Translations under genes and position numbers: made by a program
Part shown: piece after piece, positions 62,606-64,000 of the stretch
Layout of the letters: every line of letters starts with the position of its first letter
Position numbering within the stretch: the stretch's first letter is position 1
NCBI GenBank assembly: GCA_028865235.1
Contig: CP114561.1
Coordinates: 2,686,001-2,750,000 of the forward strand
Reading direction: 5' to 3'
DNA length: 64,000 nt
Origin: Candidatus Manganitrophus sp.
Lineage (GTDB): Bacteria; Nitrospirota; Nitrospiria; SBBL01; Manganitrophaceae
The notes under the pieces: generated by a model
What the model was told of the DNA's origin: nothing
Seen by the model: only the letters and a program-made list of their open reading frames with translations
The model's database searches: none

Positions 62606-64000
62606 TCAAAGTGACGGATCAGAGATTTTGGGAGGGTCTTTAATCAGGTTCTCGGCCGGCCGTTCGGCAAGGTCATTGATCTGTTGCTCGCGGAGGCCGT
62701 CGAGGCCTTCAAGTATTTGGGTCTGGACGACATCGAAGAGATGTCTGGCATAAAGGAGGCGGGGAAGAAGAACATAATCGGCCCCCTCTTCATAGAAGCG
62801 CCGCGTCTCGCGAATGGTTTCGGAGGTGACGATCACGGCGCTTTGCGGACAGAGTGTTCGGATCTGTTTTAGCAAACGGGAATTCGTGGTTCCCTTCAAG
62901 AAGGTATCGGGGATGGTAGAGAGAACAACCTTGGCTCCGCCGATCCCGGCATGCCGCAGGGTTTCCGGATGCGCGATATCTCCATAAACACAAGCAATGC
63001 CGTTCTTCTTTAAGATCTCCAACGTCTGCGGATTAAAATCGATCACAAAGATCCGCTCTTTCAGGGAGGGCATCTCATGATTGATCTTAAAAAGAAACGA
63101 GCTGGCCTCTTTGAAAAAGCCGAGGAGGACGATTTCCTTGGTGGTTCCTTTTAAGGAGACTGAAAAAGGCGATTCCGGTTTGATCGGTTTGATCCCTTTG
63201 AAACTCCCGATGATCCATCTGACGAGATGCTCATTATAGATAATCAGATAGGTAGAAAGAACGAGGCTGACAATCAAGCTGAGGATGACGACGGAGACAA
63301 CCGTCTCATCGATCTGGTGATAGGCGGCGCCGAGCGTCACAATCACCAACGAAAACTCGCTGACTTGAGAGAGGTTCAGAGAGGTCACGAGACCGGTTCG
63401 AAGGTCCAGCTTCAGCAACCGAAGGGTCGGCAGCAGAATCATCAGGCGACTCACGAGGACGAATCCGGTCACCAGAAAGGACATTCCGAGTAAATAGGGG
63501 GTGATCGCCGGCGCTTTGAGTCCCAAGGCGACGAAAAAGAGGGTGATGAAAAAATCCCGGATGCCGGTGATCCTTGCAATCACATCGAGGCTATAGGGAA
63601 AGGCGGCGATCGATAGACCGGCGATGAGGGCCCCCATCTCTTTGGAGAGGCCGACGGCGCTCGCAACCCCCGAGACGAGAAAACACCATGAAATGGAGGT
63701 CGTCAGCATCAGTTCCGGCGACTTTGCGATGGAAGCAAAAAGCTTGGGAAGAAGATATTTGCTGATGAAGAAGCAGAGGGAGAGAAGCCCCGCCCCTGCG
63801 AGAAGAGAGGAGAAGACGGCCGAGATTTCAGGCTGAAGAAGATTGGGCTGGATGGCAAGGAAGATTACCGCCCAGATGTCTTGAAAGATCAGAATCCCCA
63901 GGGTGGTCCGTCCGGCCAGAGTATCAATTTCATACTTATCATAAAGAAGCTTGACCACAATGAGGGTCGAACTCAAGGAGAGGGCGAGGGCAAGATAACC
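62606..64000 (-). CDS. Kef-type cation:proton antiporter with TrkA-N domain, partial
   Basis: Missing its N-terminus off the right edge; at least 460 residues here. CPA2 transport core: TLAGRTTLGILIFQDIWAVIF, LVSGVASAVGLSKEMGALIAGLSIA, FFITLFFVALGLKAP, SLNLSQVSEFSLVIVTLG. The C-terminal nucleotide-binding domain has FVIDFNPQTLEILKKNGIACVYGDI and ETLRHAGIGGAKVVLSTIPD, but the usual G-x-G-x-x-G entry is replaced (LLGFFKEASSF). It exports K+ or Na+ for H+. Confidence 0.88.
   Translation of the reverse strand, partial: GYLALALSLSSTLIVVKLLYDKYEIDTLAGRTTLGILIFQDIWAVIFLAIQPNLLQPEISAVFSSLLAGAGLLSLCFFISKYLLPKLFASIAKSPELMLTTSISWCFLVSGVASAVGLSKEMGALIAGLSIAAFPYSLDVIARITGIRDFFITLFFVALGLKAPAITPYLLGMSFLVTGFVLVSRLMILLPTLRLLKLDLRTGLVTSLNLSQVSEFSLVIVTLGAAYHQIDETVVSVVILSLIVSLVLSTYLIIYNEHLVRWIIGSFKGIKPIKPESPFSVSLKGTTKEIVLLGFFKEASSFLFKINHEMPSLKERIFVIDFNPQTLEILKKNGIACVYGDIAHPETLRHAGIGGAKVVLSTIPDTFLKGTTNSRLLKQIRTLCPQSAVIVTSETIRETRRFYEEGADYVLLPRLLYARHLFDVVQTQILEGLDGLREQQINDLAERPAENLIKDPPKISDPSL

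Noticed and set aside
1..64000. tRNA, rRNA, CRISPR, transposase or prophage genes
   Set aside because: No T-loop/acceptor pairs, spaced direct repeats or DDE/Y1 transposase motifs found by eye on either strand; small RNAs could still be missed.

Overview
The window reads as a chromosomal segment of a GC-rich, free-living, metal-handling bacterium. Gene content includes two MofA-like giant multicopper oxidases, VIT and CDF metal transporters, ADP-forming acyl-CoA synthetase, ETF-QO, tandem DUF507 genes and a PEP-CTERM protein. This fits a Nitrospirota-type organism, possibly a relative of the manganese-oxidising Manganitrophus lineage. That assignment is inference from gene content; no rRNA, ribosomal protein or other marker gene lies in the window. 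No tRNA, rRNA, CRISPR array, transposase or prophage was seen.

Layout. (1) 1-9.7 kb, all minus strand: an acyl-CoA synthetase, a VIT family transporter, a zinc alcohol dehydrogenase, a stress block (universal stress protein, Ca2+-type P-type ATPase, two more universal stress proteins, two CBS proteins) and a PAS/degenerate-GGDEF protein. (2) 9.9-14 kb: a lone receiver protein, a minus-strand operon of a TPR protein and two secreted proteins, and divergent from it a sigma-54 activator. (3) 14-28.5 kb, the centrepiece: a near-consensus sigma-54 promoter with an upstream dyad and a structured leader, a 1604-residue multicopper oxidase, a PQQ-type beta-propeller, a second 1646-residue multicopper oxidase with its own sigma-70-like promoter, two tandem cupredoxin/carboxypeptidase-regulatory proteins, and a secreted paralogue of a protein from region 2. 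(4) 28.6-33.8 kb: small secreted and hypothetical proteins, an LRR protein, tandem DUF507 genes and a CDF metal exporter. (5) 33.9-39.6 kb: an amino-acid catabolism block (glutamate dehydrogenase, leucine-dehydrogenase type, agmatinase, class III aminotransferase, cupin). (6) 40-51.3 kb: accessory cargo with a vanadium haloperoxidase, an eCIS-core/Het-C-like protein, an ankyrin protein, a PEP-CTERM protein, 3-methyladenine glycosylase, a PAP2 lipoprotein and chromate transporter ChrA. (7) 51.5-64 kb: hemerythrin, AI-2E-family permease, Big_5-type lipoprotein, ETF-QO, an orphan flagellar-rod-like protein, NYN nuclease, SulP transporter divergent from a Fur-family regulator, an M48 protease coupled to an AIM24 protein, and a Kef-type antiporter running off the right edge.

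How the parts may work together: the activator, the two giant oxidases, the propeller and the two blue-copper-like proteins look like one exported copper-protein system for extracellular metal oxidation (Mn(II) or Fe(II) are the obvious candidates). The sigma-54 activator is placed to switch on the first oxidase. VIT, CDF, P-type ATPase, Fur-family and hemerythrin genes around it fit a metal-rich habitat.

Caution: about 21 single-base frameshifts interrupt otherwise well-conserved genes, and almost all fall in short homopolymers with one base missing. This pattern points to assembly error (long-read type) rather than gene decay. Such genes are annotated here as one reconstructed CDS. The two giant oxidases read through intact.
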